Of a DNA stretch of 64,000 bases, positions 9,998 through 17,546 are shown piece after piece. Within the stretch, counting starts at the first letter, position 1. Each line of letters starts with the position of its first letter. The notes under the pieces were generated by a model. The model saw only the letters and a program-made list of their open reading frames with translations. It made no database searches and was not told the DNA's origin. Source of the DNA: Bradyrhizobium nitroreducens (lineage in GTDB: Bacteria; Pseudomonadota; Alphaproteobacteria; Rhizobiales; Xanthobacteraceae); the NCBI RefSeq assembly GCF_002776695.1, contig NZ_LFJC01000003.1, positions 3,610,076 through 3,674,075 on the forward strand, written 5' to 3'. A program made the translations under genes and the position numbers.

Positions 9998-10705
9998 TTG
10001 TTCGCTCGCACCGCGGCTTCAGTCGCTGTGATCTTCACCTTGGCCGTCTTTGATGGTGCGGCCGCGCAGACGGCCAATCAGCCGCCGGACACGATGGCGG
10101 CGCGGGTCGAGGCCTGCACGCCCTGTCACGGCAACAAGGGCGAAGGCACCAGCGACGTCTATTTCCCGCGCCTCGCCGGCAAGCCTGCCGGCTATCTCTA
10201 CAACCAGCTCCTCGCCTTCCGCAGCGGCCGGCGCAAATATCCGCCGATGAACTATCTGCTGGAGTTTCTGCCCGATCCGTATCTGGAAGCGATGGCGGAA
10301 TATTTCGCCGGCGAGCATCCGCCGCTGCCGCAGCCGGCGCCCAGCGAGGTCAGCAAGGAGGTCCTCGCGCAGGGCGAGCTGCTCGCCACGAGCGGTGATG
10401 CCAGCCGCAACATTCCGGCCTGCGTGAGCTGCCACGGCCCGGCTTTGGCCGGCATGCAGCCCGGCATCCCCGGCCTGCTCGGCTTGCGCGCCGCCTATAT
10501 CAGCGCCCAGCTCGGCGCCTGGCGCTACGGCACCCGCACGGCGAAATCGCCCGACTGCATGCAAGTTGTCGCCGGCCATCTGACCGAGGCGGACGTCACC
10601 GCAGTCGCAGCCTGGCTTGCGACACGCCCGGCTCCGGCCAATCCTGCTCCCGCCCCGAAGGGCACCTACGCGCTGCCCTTCGGCTGCGGCAGCCAGCCGA
10701 ACTGA
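9998..10705 (+). CDS. Di-heme cytochrome c (c4-like), exported
   Basis: 235 residues with a Sec signal peptide (FARTAASVAVIFTLAVFDGAA) and two haem-binding motifs, CTPCH near residue 40 and CVSCH near 142. Each opens a class I cytochrome c domain, as in cytochrome c4. Start is TTG at 9998 with GGAGG about 10 nt upstream; no ATG lies in frame nearby. It is the first gene of a six-gene plus-strand cluster that also encodes a terminal oxidase, and is most likely a periplasmic electron carrier to that oxidase. The next gene follows after 10 bp. Confidence 0.85.
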   Translation: MFARTAASVAVIFTLAVFDGAAAQTANQPPDTMAARVEACTPCHGNKGEGTSDVYFPRLAGKPAGYLYNQLLAFRSGRRKYPPMNYLLEFLPDPYLEAMAEYFAGEHPPLPQPAPSEVSKEVLAQGELLATSGDASRNIPACVSCHGPALAGMQPGIPGLLGLRAAYISAQLGAWRYGTRTAKSPDCMQVVAGHLTEADVTAVAAWLATRPAPANPAPAPKGTYALPFGCGSQPN

Positions 10706-10715
10706 CGAGGCGGTG

Positions 10716-11966
10716 ATGGGCTCGAAACTGTCGATCACTCTGCTCGCCCTCGCCGCGCTCACGACGGCCGCGCAGGCGCAGGACAAGAGCCAGAGCAATA
10801 CCAATGACATCATCGCGCGCGGCGAATATCTGGCCCGTGCCGGCGATTGCACGGCGTGCCACACCGCGCCGGAGGGCCGCCTGTTCGCCGGAGGCCGCGC
10901 CATGCCGACGCCGTTCGGCACGCTCTACACCTCCAACATCACGCCGGATCCCGACACGGGAATCGGCAAGTGGAGCGCCGACGATTTCTACAAGACCATG
11001 CACAGCGGCCGTTTCCCGGACGGCGGGCTGATCTATCCGGCGATGCCGTTCGCGTCCTACACCAAGGTGACGCGCGCCGACAGCGACGCGATCTACGCGT
11101 ATTTGCGCGCGATTGCGCCGGTGAGCCAGAAGAACAAGCCGCACGAGCTGCGCTTTCCCTATGACAACCGCCAGCTCATTCTCGGCTGGCGCACGCTGTT
11201 CTTCACCGAGGGCGAGTTCAAGCCCGATCCGAAGAAGTCGGCGGAATGGAATCGTGGCGCCTATCTGGTCGAAGGCCTCGGCCATTGCGGCATGTGCCAT
11301 TCGCCGATCAACGCGCTCGGCGGCACCTCGCAATCGGACGCCTTCAAGGGCGGCCTGATTCCGATGCAGAACTGGTACGCACCCTCCCTCACCTCCAACC
11401 GCGAAGCCGGCCTCGGCGACTGGAGCATCAAGGACATCACCGATCTGCTCCAGACCGGCGTCTCCATGCGCGGCGTGGTCTACGGCCCGATGGCCGAGGT
11501 GGTGCACAACAGCCTGCAATACCTCAATGACGAGGATACGCGCGCCATGGCGGTGTACCTCAAGGGTATCGCCGAGGGCTCGTCGCCGCCACCGGCAGCT
11601 ACGGCCCTGCCGACCACCGAAACCAGCCTGCTGATCAGTCTCGGCAAGACCGTCTACGACAGGCATTGCGCGAGCTGTCACGGCACGCAGGGCGAAGGCA
11701 AGCCGCCGCACTGGCCGCCGCTCGCCAACAACCAGTCGATCGAGATGCAGTCCGCGGTCAATCCGATCCGCATGGTGCTCAATGGCGGCTATCCGCCGGG
11801 CACCAAGGGCAATCCGATGCCCTACGGCATGCCGCCGTTCGCCGGTCTGCTCTCCGACAACGAGATCGCCGCCGTCGTCTCCTACATCCGCACGGCATGG
11901 GGCAATCGCGGCACACCGGTCTCGGCGCGCGAGGCCAACGAGCTGCGCTCCGCACCGCTGAACTGA
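10716..11966 (+). CDS. Tri-heme cytochrome c (alcohol-dehydrogenase cytochrome subunit-like)
   Basis: 416 residues with a signal peptide ending AAQAQ and three CxxCH motifs: CTACH near residue 45, CGMCH near 191 and CASCH near 318. The layout, with GEYLARAGDCTACHT, TPFGTLYTSNITPDPDTGIG and GAYLVEGLGHCGMCHSP, is that of the membrane-associated cytochrome subunits of periplasmic dehydrogenases (alcohol, gluconate, aldehyde). No dehydrogenase gene is next to it here, so its electron donor is unknown. It is embedded in the oxidase cluster and probably feeds electrons to it. ATG at 10716 was chosen because the signal peptide starts there. Confidence 0.85.
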   Translation: MGSKLSITLLALAALTTAAQAQDKSQSNTNDIIARGEYLARAGDCTACHTAPEGRLFAGGRAMPTPFGTLYTSNITPDPDTGIGKWSADDFYKTMHSGRFPDGGLIYPAMPFASYTKVTRADSDAIYAYLRAIAPVSQKNKPHELRFPYDNRQLILGWRTLFFTEGEFKPDPKKSAEWNRGAYLVEGLGHCGMCHSPINALGGTSQSDAFKGGLIPMQNWYAPSLTSNREAGLGDWSIKDITDLLQTGVSMRGVVYGPMAEVVHNSLQYLNDEDTRAMAVYLKGIAEGSSPPPAATALPTTETSLLISLGKTVYDRHCASCHGTQGEGKPPHWPPLANNQSIEMQSAVNPIRMVLNGGYPPGTKGNPMPYGMPPFAGLLSDNEIAAVVSYIRTAWGNRGTPVSAREANELRSAPLN

Positions 11967-11974
11967 GAGGCCGC

Positions 11975-12151
11975 ATGTTCAACTCCGATCCGCCGACCAG
12001 CCCGGCCACCGCCGACCAGGCCGTCGAGGAGGTCGTCGCGCAGGGCCCGTCCGGCGCGATCGTGCTCGCCGGCATCGCCACCGCCTGCGTGGTCGCGATG
12101 TGGTTCGCCTTCTATCTGTTCGTGTTCCTGCCGCGCGGATCGCTGCAATGA
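11975..12151 (+). CDS. Small single-helix membrane protein of the oxidase cluster
   Basis: 58 residues: a soluble N-terminus rich in Pro/Thr/Ala/Glu and one membrane helix (AIVLAGIATACVVAMWFAFY) followed by LFVFLPRGSLQ. It starts 8 bp after the tri-heme cytochrome and its stop overlaps the next ATG (ATGA), so it is tightly coupled to the oxidase subunit II gene. Small one-helix subunits such as subunit IIa accompany ba3-type oxidases, and this may be the equivalent. That assignment is from size, topology and position only. Confidence 0.75.
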   Translation: MFNSDPPTSPATADQAVEEVVAQGPSGAIVLAGIATACVVAMWFAFYLFVFLPRGSLQ

Positions 12152-12714
12152 GCGCGGAGGAAACGCATCACGCCAGCACCGAGGTCGCGGCCCGCGTCGA
12201 GCGGCGCTGGGCCACCATCGCCGTGATCATCGTCGTGATGATGGCGGGGCTCGCGGCCTTCGCCGGCATCCATCGCGCGACCATGCCGCAGCCGCGCGTC
12301 GAGACCATCGACCCGTCGCGCATTCATCTCTCGGGCGAGTTCGTCGAGAGCAATCTCGGCAGCGTGCTCGAGGCCAACGGCACCGTCACCGTGCGCGCGA
12401 TCGGCCAGCAATATTCCTTTACACCGGCCTGCATCCTGGTTCCCGCCGACACGCCGATCACGCTGCGGGCCACCAGCGCCGACGTCGTGCATGGCATCCT
12501 GATCCAGGCTACCAACGTCAACACCATGCTGGTGCCCGGCTACATCTCCGAGCAGCTGATGCGCTTTACGAAAACGGGCGACTATCTGATGCCCTGCCAG
12601 GAGTTCTGCTCCTTCGGTCACGAGGGCATGTGGGGCAAGGTCAAGGTGATCGACAAGACCGAGTTTGCAAACCGCGCGAAGGGCGGCGGGAGGCTGAGCT
12701 GTGTTGGTCAATAG
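12148..12714 (+). CDS. Cytochrome c oxidase subunit II, CuA protein (ba3-like)
   Basis: 188 residues with one N-terminal membrane helix (ATIAVIIVVMMAGLAAFAGI) and a periplasmic cupredoxin domain. The CuA site is complete: His115 in DVVHGIL and C150-x-E-x-C154-xxx-H158-xx-M161 in PCQEFCSFGHEGMWG. The short form with a single N-terminal helix is typical of B-family (ba3-type) oxidases. Start ATG at 12148 overlaps the stop of the small upstream gene; its 3' end overlaps the subunit I start by 14 bp. It accepts electrons from cytochrome c and passes them to subunit I. Confidence 0.92.
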   Translation: MSAEETHHASTEVAARVERRWATIAVIIVVMMAGLAAFAGIHRATMPQPRVETIDPSRIHLSGEFVESNLGSVLEANGTVTVRAIGQQYSFTPACILVPADTPITLRATSADVVHGILIQATNVNTMLVPGYISEQLMRFTKTGDYLMPCQEFCSFGHEGMWGKVKVIDKTEFANRAKGGGRLSCVGQ

Positions 12715-14323
12715 GAAGCTCATCCTCGCCCATTTCTGGCTGGCCTTCGCGGTGTTCGGCGTCGCGCTGACGCTCGGCGCCTGGCAGATGTTCATCCGCA
12801 GTCCGATCGGCACCTGGCTGTCCAATCCCGAGCTCTATTATCGCTCCCTGACCGCGCACGGCACGGTGATGGGCTACGTCTTCCCGACGCTGGTTGCGAT
12901 GGGTTTCGGCTATGCCATCAGCGAAGCCGCGCTGCAGCAGCGCCTGGTCGGCGTGCGCTGGGCCTGGGCCGGCTTCTGGCTGATCGTGGCCGGCAGCATC
13001 ATGGCGGTGATCCCGATCGCGCTCGGCCGCGCCTCGGTGCTCTACACGTTTTACCCGCCGCTGATCGGCAACGTCTTCTACTATCTCGGCGTCGTGCTGG
13101 TCGTGGTCGGCTCGTGGATCTGGGTCGCGCTGATGTCGGTGAACTTGCGCGTCTGGCGCAAGGCCAATCCCGGGGCGCCGGTGCCGCTGGCGATGTTCGC
13201 CAATGTCGCGGGCTCCTATCTGTGGGCCTGGACCGCGGTCGGTGCCGCGCTCGAGCTGCTGCTCCAGATCATTCCGGTCGCGGCAGGCCTGAAGGCGACC
13301 ATCGATGCGGGCCTCGCCCGCGTGTTCTTCTCGTGGACGCTGCACGCCATCGTCTATTTCTGGCTGATGCCGACCTACATCGCCTATTACACCATCGTGC
13401 CGCGCGCGATCGGCGGCCGGATCTATTCCGACAGCATGGCGCGGATTTCCTTCATCCTGTTCCTGGTGGTGGCGATGCCGATCGGCATGCACCACACCTT
13501 TGCCGATCCGCAAGTAGGGGCCGGCTTCAAGTTCATCCATTCGGCCTTCACGGCGCTGGTGGCGCTGCCGACGCTGCTGACCGTGTTCACGATCTGCGCC
13601 TCGGTCGAGATCGCTGCGCGGCTGCGCGGCGGGCGCGGCATGTTCGGCTGGATCAGCGCCCTGCCCTGGGACAATCCGATGATGCTGGCGCTGGCGTTCT
13701 CGTTCGTCATGCTCGGCTTCGGCGGCGCCGGCGGCCTCATCAACATGAGCTACCAGCTCGATGCCTCCATCCACAACACGCAGTGGATCACCGGCCATTT
13801 CCACCTGATCTTCGGCGGCGCCATCGTGATCATGTATTTCGCGATCGCCTACGATCTGTGGCCGCACCTGACAGGACGCGAGCTGATCGATGTCAGGCTG
13901 ATCCGCACCCAGCTCTGGCTGTGGTTCGTCGGCATGATCGTCACCACCTTCCCGTGGCACTGGGTCGGCATCTTGGGCATGCCGCGCCGCATGGCCTATT
14001 TCGATTTCGGCGATCCCGCCATCGCGCCGCAGGCGCTCTCCGTCATCCTGTCTGCGATCGGCGGCTTCATCCTGCTGGCGTCGGGCATCATGTTCATCGT
14101 CATCCTGGCGCGTGGCATGCGCGCACCTCAAATTGACGCCGGGCCCTATCGCTTCGCGCTGGCCGTGCATCAGCCGAAGACGGTGCCCGTCGCGCTCAAC
14201 ACCCATGCGCTGTGGGTGGCGCTGATGATCGGCCTCACGCTGACCAATTACGGCTATCCGATCCTGAACCTGGCGCTGAGCTCGGGCACCTCGGTGCCGG
14301 CCGTCTATGTGGGAGCGCAGTGA
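12701..14323 (+). CDS. Heme-copper oxidase subunit I (B-family, ba3-like)
   Basis: 540 residues with about 12 or more membrane helices. Key residues: LTAHGTVMGYVF (low-spin haem His), WTLHAIVYFWLMP, where the His and Tyr four residues later form the usual CuB-His/Tyr pair, MHHTFADP (two CuB His), and WITGHFHLIFGG (haem ligands). It lacks the WFFGHPEVY form of A-family oxidases, which points to the B family. It reduces O2 to water and pumps protons. GTG at 12701 with GGGAGG upstream is the likely start. No subunit III gene follows. Confidence 0.9.
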   Translation: MLVNRKLILAHFWLAFAVFGVALTLGAWQMFIRSPIGTWLSNPELYYRSLTAHGTVMGYVFPTLVAMGFGYAISEAALQQRLVGVRWAWAGFWLIVAGSIMAVIPIALGRASVLYTFYPPLIGNVFYYLGVVLVVVGSWIWVALMSVNLRVWRKANPGAPVPLAMFANVAGSYLWAWTAVGAALELLLQIIPVAAGLKATIDAGLARVFFSWTLHAIVYFWLMPTYIAYYTIVPRAIGGRIYSDSMARISFILFLVVAMPIGMHHTFADPQVGAGFKFIHSAFTALVALPTLLTVFTICASVEIAARLRGGRGMFGWISALPWDNPMMLALAFSFVMLGFGGAGGLINMSYQLDASIHNTQWITGHFHLIFGGAIVIMYFAIAYDLWPHLTGRELIDVRLIRTQLWLWFVGMIVTTFPWHWVGILGMPRRMAYFDFGDPAIAPQALSVILSAIGGFILLASGIMFIVILARGMRAPQIDAGPYRFALAVHQPKTVPVALNTHALWVALMIGLTLTNYGYPILNLALSSGTSVPAVYVGAQ

Positions 14324-15138
14324 TGAGCACGCGCGACCTGTTCACCCTCCGTAACACTCATTTCAGGATTGGCGTCGGCATCACCGCCGCGATCCTGATC
14401 GTGACGGCGATTGCCGGCTTCATCGTGCTGCCCTTCGCGCAGCCCTGGGTTCAGTTCGCCAATGTCTGGGACGCGATCTGCTCTGCTGCCGGCGTGACGC
14501 AGCGCGCGCCCGATGTCACGGCGCCCCAACAGGCAAAGCGCTTGTCCGAGGTCGTGCTGACCTCGAACACGCTGTCGCGCCCGAGCCAGGAGGCGATCGG
14601 CCGCGGCGCCACGCTGGCGCAGCGCTGCGCGATCTGCCACGGCCCGACCGGCGTCAGCCGCGCGGACTCGCCCAATCTCGCCGGTCAGTATGCCGCCGTG
14701 ATCTACAAGCAGCTTCACGATTTCCGCTCGGGCGCGCGCAGCAATGCCGTGATGTCGCCGTTCGCGGTCAACCTGACCGACCAGGAGATCGCCGATCTCT
14801 CCAACTATTACGCCTACCTGCCGCGGCTGCCGGCCTATCACCCGACGCCGCAACTGCCGAAACCCAACATCGTCATCTACGGCGCGCCGATGCGCGGCAT
14901 CGCGCCCTGCGGCGCCTGCCATGGCAGCCTCGACAACAAGACCGGCAGCCCGTGGCTGGAAGGACAGTCGGAAGCCTACATGAAGGCGCAGCTCCAGGCC
15001 TTCGCGACCAGTGAGCGCCGCAACGACATCAGCCAGCAGATGCGCAACATCGCGCGCGCGATGACGGCGCAGGAGATCGAGGCGGCCGCGGCGTATTACG
15101 CCTCGCAGCCTCCGGACGTGGTGAAGGCGGTGGATTGA
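14323..15138 (+). CDS. Membrane-anchored di-heme cytochrome c
   Basis: 271 residues. An uncleaved N-terminal helix (GVGITAAILIVTAIAGFIVL) anchors a periplasmic part with two cytochrome c domains: CAICH near residue 102 and CGACH near 196, each with downstream Met-containing segments such as NAVMSPFAVNLTDQEIADLS. Its ATG overlaps the subunit I stop (TGATG), so it is coupled to the oxidase and closes the operon. It probably docks on the oxidase as its immediate electron donor, like the CcoP or membrane c4 partners of other oxidases; that role is inferred. Confidence 0.87.
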   Translation: MSTRDLFTLRNTHFRIGVGITAAILIVTAIAGFIVLPFAQPWVQFANVWDAICSAAGVTQRAPDVTAPQQAKRLSEVVLTSNTLSRPSQEAIGRGATLAQRCAICHGPTGVSRADSPNLAGQYAAVIYKQLHDFRSGARSNAVMSPFAVNLTDQEIADLSNYYAYLPRLPAYHPTPQLPKPNIVIYGAPMRGIAPCGACHGSLDNKTGSPWLEGQSEAYMKAQLQAFATSERRNDISQQMRNIARAMTAQEIEAAAAYYASQPPDVVKAVD

Positions 15139-15144
15139 GGAAGG

Positions 15145-15288
15145 CCCCGTGCCCCGGACGAAGCGCAGCGCTGCTTCAGCGGTGCGCTGCAGAGCCGGGG
15201 CCCATCTCTCCGAGACGCTCGTGCGCGTGGGTCCCGGCTCTGCGCAGCAACGCGAAGGGCGTTGCAGCGCGTCCGGGACACGAGAGTT
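15145..15288. repeat. Imperfect palindromic repeat, GTGCCCCGGAC type
   Basis: About 145 bp with matching ends: GTGCCCCGGACG on the left against CGTCCGGGACAC on the right, and inner arms CAGAGCCGGGGCCCA against TGGGTCCCGGCTCTG. It can fold into one long hairpin. It lies between the convergent oxidase operon and ratA. I recall this palindrome family as abundant in Bradyrhizobium and Rhodopseudomonas. It may double as a transcription terminator. Confidence 0.7.
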
Positions 15289-15290
15289 AC

Positions 15291-15761
15291 CTACGTCTGC
15301 GCCAGCTTCGGCCGGCCGTAGATCACATCCGCCCGCTTCTCGAACGCGGCGGAGAACCGCGCGAATGCGGCATCGAACATCGAGCCCATCAGCATCGCCA
15401 GCATGCGGCTCTTGAATTCATAGGCGAGGAAGAAACCGACGTCGCAGACGCCCTCACCTTTGGGCTCGAACGTCCAGCGGTTTTCGAGGTTGCTGAACGG
15501 GCCTTGCAGATATTCGACCAAGATCTTCAGATTGGCGCGGTCGAGCGTCACGCGGCTGGTGAAGGATTCCCTGACCAGCTTGAACGACACCGTCATGTCG
15601 GCGACCAGCACCTCGGTTCCGTCGGGCTTCGCCATCCGCTGCCGCACCTTGAGCGCGCTGCAGAGCGGCACGAATTCCGGGTAGCGCTCGACGTCGGCGA
15701 CCAGATCGAACATCTCGGAGGCGCTGTGATTGACACGGCGCTTGCTCGAAAATTTGGGCAT
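15291..15761 (-). CDS. RatA/Coq10 START-like family protein
   Basis: 156 residues with the START/SRPBCC signature of the Coq10/RatA family: FSSKRRVNHSASEMFDLVAD, VERYPEFVPLC, then the basket-forming FKLVRESFTSRVTLD and a C-terminal helix FDAAFARFSAAFEKRA. Coq10 proteins bind ubiquinone or its precursors; RatA was first described as affecting ribosome association. It starts 6 bp after the lipA stop, so it is co-transcribed with lipA, as in most Rhizobiales. Which of the two roles applies cannot be told from sequence. Confidence 0.88.
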   Translation of the reverse strand: MPKFSSKRRVNHSASEMFDLVADVERYPEFVPLCSALKVRQRMAKPDGTEVLVADMTVSFKLVRESFTSRVTLDRANLKILVEYLQGPFSNLENRWTFEPKGEGVCDVGFFLAYEFKSRMLAMLMGSMFDAAFARFSAAFEKRADVIYGRPKLAQT

Positions 15762-15767
15762 GGCGAT

Positions 15768-16724
15768 TCAGCGGGCGCTAGCTGCCCGCGCGGCCTTCAG
15801 TCTCGCAAAATCCTCGCCGGCATGATGCGACGAGCGGGTCAACGGGCTCGCCGACACCATCAGGAAGCCCTTGGTGTAGGCAATCTTCTCGTAGGACGAA
15901 AACTCGTCCGGCGGCACGTAGCGCATCACCGCGTGGTGCTTGCGGGTCGGCTGCAGATATTGCCCGATGGTCAGGAAATCGACGTCGGCGGAGCGCAGAT
16001 CGTCCATCACCTGCTGCACCTCGTGGCGCTCCTCGCCGAGGCCGACCATGATGCCGGACTTGGTGAAGATGGTGGGATCGAGCTCCTTGACCCGCTGCAG
16101 CAGCCGGATCGAATGGAAGTAGCGCGCGCCGGGCCGCACAGTCAGGTAGCGCGACGGCACGGTCTCGAGATTGTGGTTGAACACGTCGGGCTTGGCGGCA
16201 ACGACGACCTCGAGCGCCCCCTCCTTGCGCAGGAAGTCCGGCGTCAGGATCTCGATCGTGGTCGAGGGACACGCGGCCCGGATGGCGCGGATGGTCTTTG
16301 CAAAATGCTCGGCGCCGCCGTCGGTGAGATCGTCGCGGTCGACCGAGGTGATGACGACGTGGGCAAGGCCGAGCTTGGCTACGGCCTCGGCGACATTCGC
16401 AGGCTCGGCCGCATCCAGCGCATTGGGCAGGCCGGTCTTGACGTTGCAGAAGGCGCAGGCCCGGGTGCAGGTGTCACCCATGATCATGAAGGTGGCGTGC
16501 TTCTTGTCCCAGCACTCGCCGATATTCGGACAGCCCGCCTCCTCGCACACCGTATGCAGGCCGTTCGACCGCACGATGTTGCGGGTGTCGGCATAGCCGC
16601 GGGTGTTGGGCGCGCGCACGCGAATCCAGTCCGGCTTCGGCGGCGAAGCGGAGTCAGGGCGATTCACCTTTTCGGGGTGGCGCGGGCGCAGCGGGTTCGA
16701 GATGGTATCGACAATAACGACCAT
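15768..16724 (-). CDS. lipA: Lipoyl synthase LipA
   Basis: 318 residues with both iron-sulfur clusters of lipoyl synthase. The auxiliary cluster ligands are in CEEAGCPNIGECW, the radical-SAM cluster in CTRACAFCNV, and the C-terminal Ser ligand region is in ASPLTRSSHHAGEDF. It inserts two sulfur atoms into octanoyl groups on E2 and H proteins to make the lipoyl cofactor. Length is normal. It heads the lipA-ratA pair and is divergent from the glycosylase gene across 130 bp. Confidence 0.97.
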   Translation of the reverse strand: MVVIVDTISNPLRPRHPEKVNRPDSASPPKPDWIRVRAPNTRGYADTRNIVRSNGLHTVCEEAGCPNIGECWDKKHATFMIMGDTCTRACAFCNVKTGLPNALDAAEPANVAEAVAKLGLAHVVITSVDRDDLTDGGAEHFAKTIRAIRAACPSTTIEILTPDFLRKEGALEVVVAAKPDVFNHNLETVPSRYLTVRPGARYFHSIRLLQRVKELDPTIFTKSGIMVGLGEERHEVQQVMDDLRSADVDFLTIGQYLQPTRKHHAVMRYVPPDEFSSYEKIAYTKGFLMVSASPLTRSSHHAGEDFARLKAARAASAR

Positions 16725-16854
16725 GGTCCGTCCGGTCTGTTCAGGTCCTACCTAGTCGGTCTGGCCCGGCATCGCAACCCGGCTCGCACGGCTTCAGGGA
16801 ACATGGCAGATATGGGCAATATCCTGCTCTGTTCTCAGGCGATTCTCACCTCGA

Positions 16855-17457
16855 ATGGCTCCAGTCTCGAAACCTTCCACACCCCGGCTTGGCAAGGCCC
16901 TGAAGCGTGGCTTTTTCGCGCGCGACGTCCGCGAGGTCGCCCACGACCTGATCGGGGCGACCCTGCTGGTCGACGGCGTCGGCGGGATCATCGTGGAGGT
17001 CGAGGCCTATCATCATACCGAGCCGGCGGCGCACTCCTACAACGGTCCGACGCCGCGGAACCAGGTGATGTTCGGCCCGCCCGGCTATGCCTATGTCTAC
17101 CGCTCCTACGGCATCCATTGGTGCGTCAATTTCGTCTGCGAGGAGGAAGGCTCGGCCAGCGCCGTCTTGATCCGCGCACTGGAGCCGACCCATGGCCTGG
17201 CCGCGATGCGCCGCCGCCGTCATCTCCAGGATCTGCACGCGCTGTGCTCGGGTCCGGGCAAGTTGACCGAGGCGCTCGGCATCACCATCGCGCACAACAC
17301 CCTGCCGCTGGACCGGCCGCCGTTCGCACTGCATGCGCGGACCGGGGACGTCGAGGTCGCTACCGGCATCCGGATCGGCATCACCAAGGCCGTCGAACTG
17401 CCCTGGCGCTATGGCGTCAGGGGCTCGAAGTTTTTGAGCAAGCCGTTTCCGAAGTGA
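16855..17457 (+). CDS. 3-methyladenine DNA glycosylase (Mpg/AAG family)
   Basis: 200 residues of the AAG fold: FFARDVREVAHDLIGATLLV, the catalytic segment GIIVEVEAYHHTEPAAHSYN, MFGPPGYAYVYRSYGIHWC and SGPGKLTEALGI. It excises alkylated purines such as 3-methyladenine and hypoxanthine in base excision repair. It stands alone on the plus strand between lipA and valS. The gene ends just before a palindromic repeat that could terminate transcription in both directions. Confidence 0.93.
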   Translation: MAPVSKPSTPRLGKALKRGFFARDVREVAHDLIGATLLVDGVGGIIVEVEAYHHTEPAAHSYNGPTPRNQVMFGPPGYAYVYRSYGIHWCVNFVCEEEGSASAVLIRALEPTHGLAAMRRRRHLQDLHALCSGPGKLTEALGITIAHNTLPLDRPPFALHARTGDVEVATGIRIGITKAVELPWRYGVRGSKFLSKPFPK

Positions 17458-17458
17458 C

Positions 17459-17540
17459 TGTCATTCCGGGGCGATGCGCAGCATCGGACCCGGAATCTCG
17501 AGATTCCGGGTTCGGCTCTCTGAGCCGCCCCGGAATGACA
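17459..17540. repeat. Nested palindromic repeat, GTCATTCCGGGGC type
   Basis: Outer arms TGTCATTCCGGGGC (17459-17472) and GCCCCGGAATGACA (17527-17540) are perfect 14-bp complements. Inside lies a perfect palindrome of 24 bp at 17488-17511, centred on CTCGAG. It separates the convergent mpg and valS genes and can form a strong cruciform or hairpin in either strand. I recall this family as widespread in Bradyrhizobium and Rhodopseudomonas. Confidence 0.75.
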
Positions 17541-17546
17541 CCGAGG

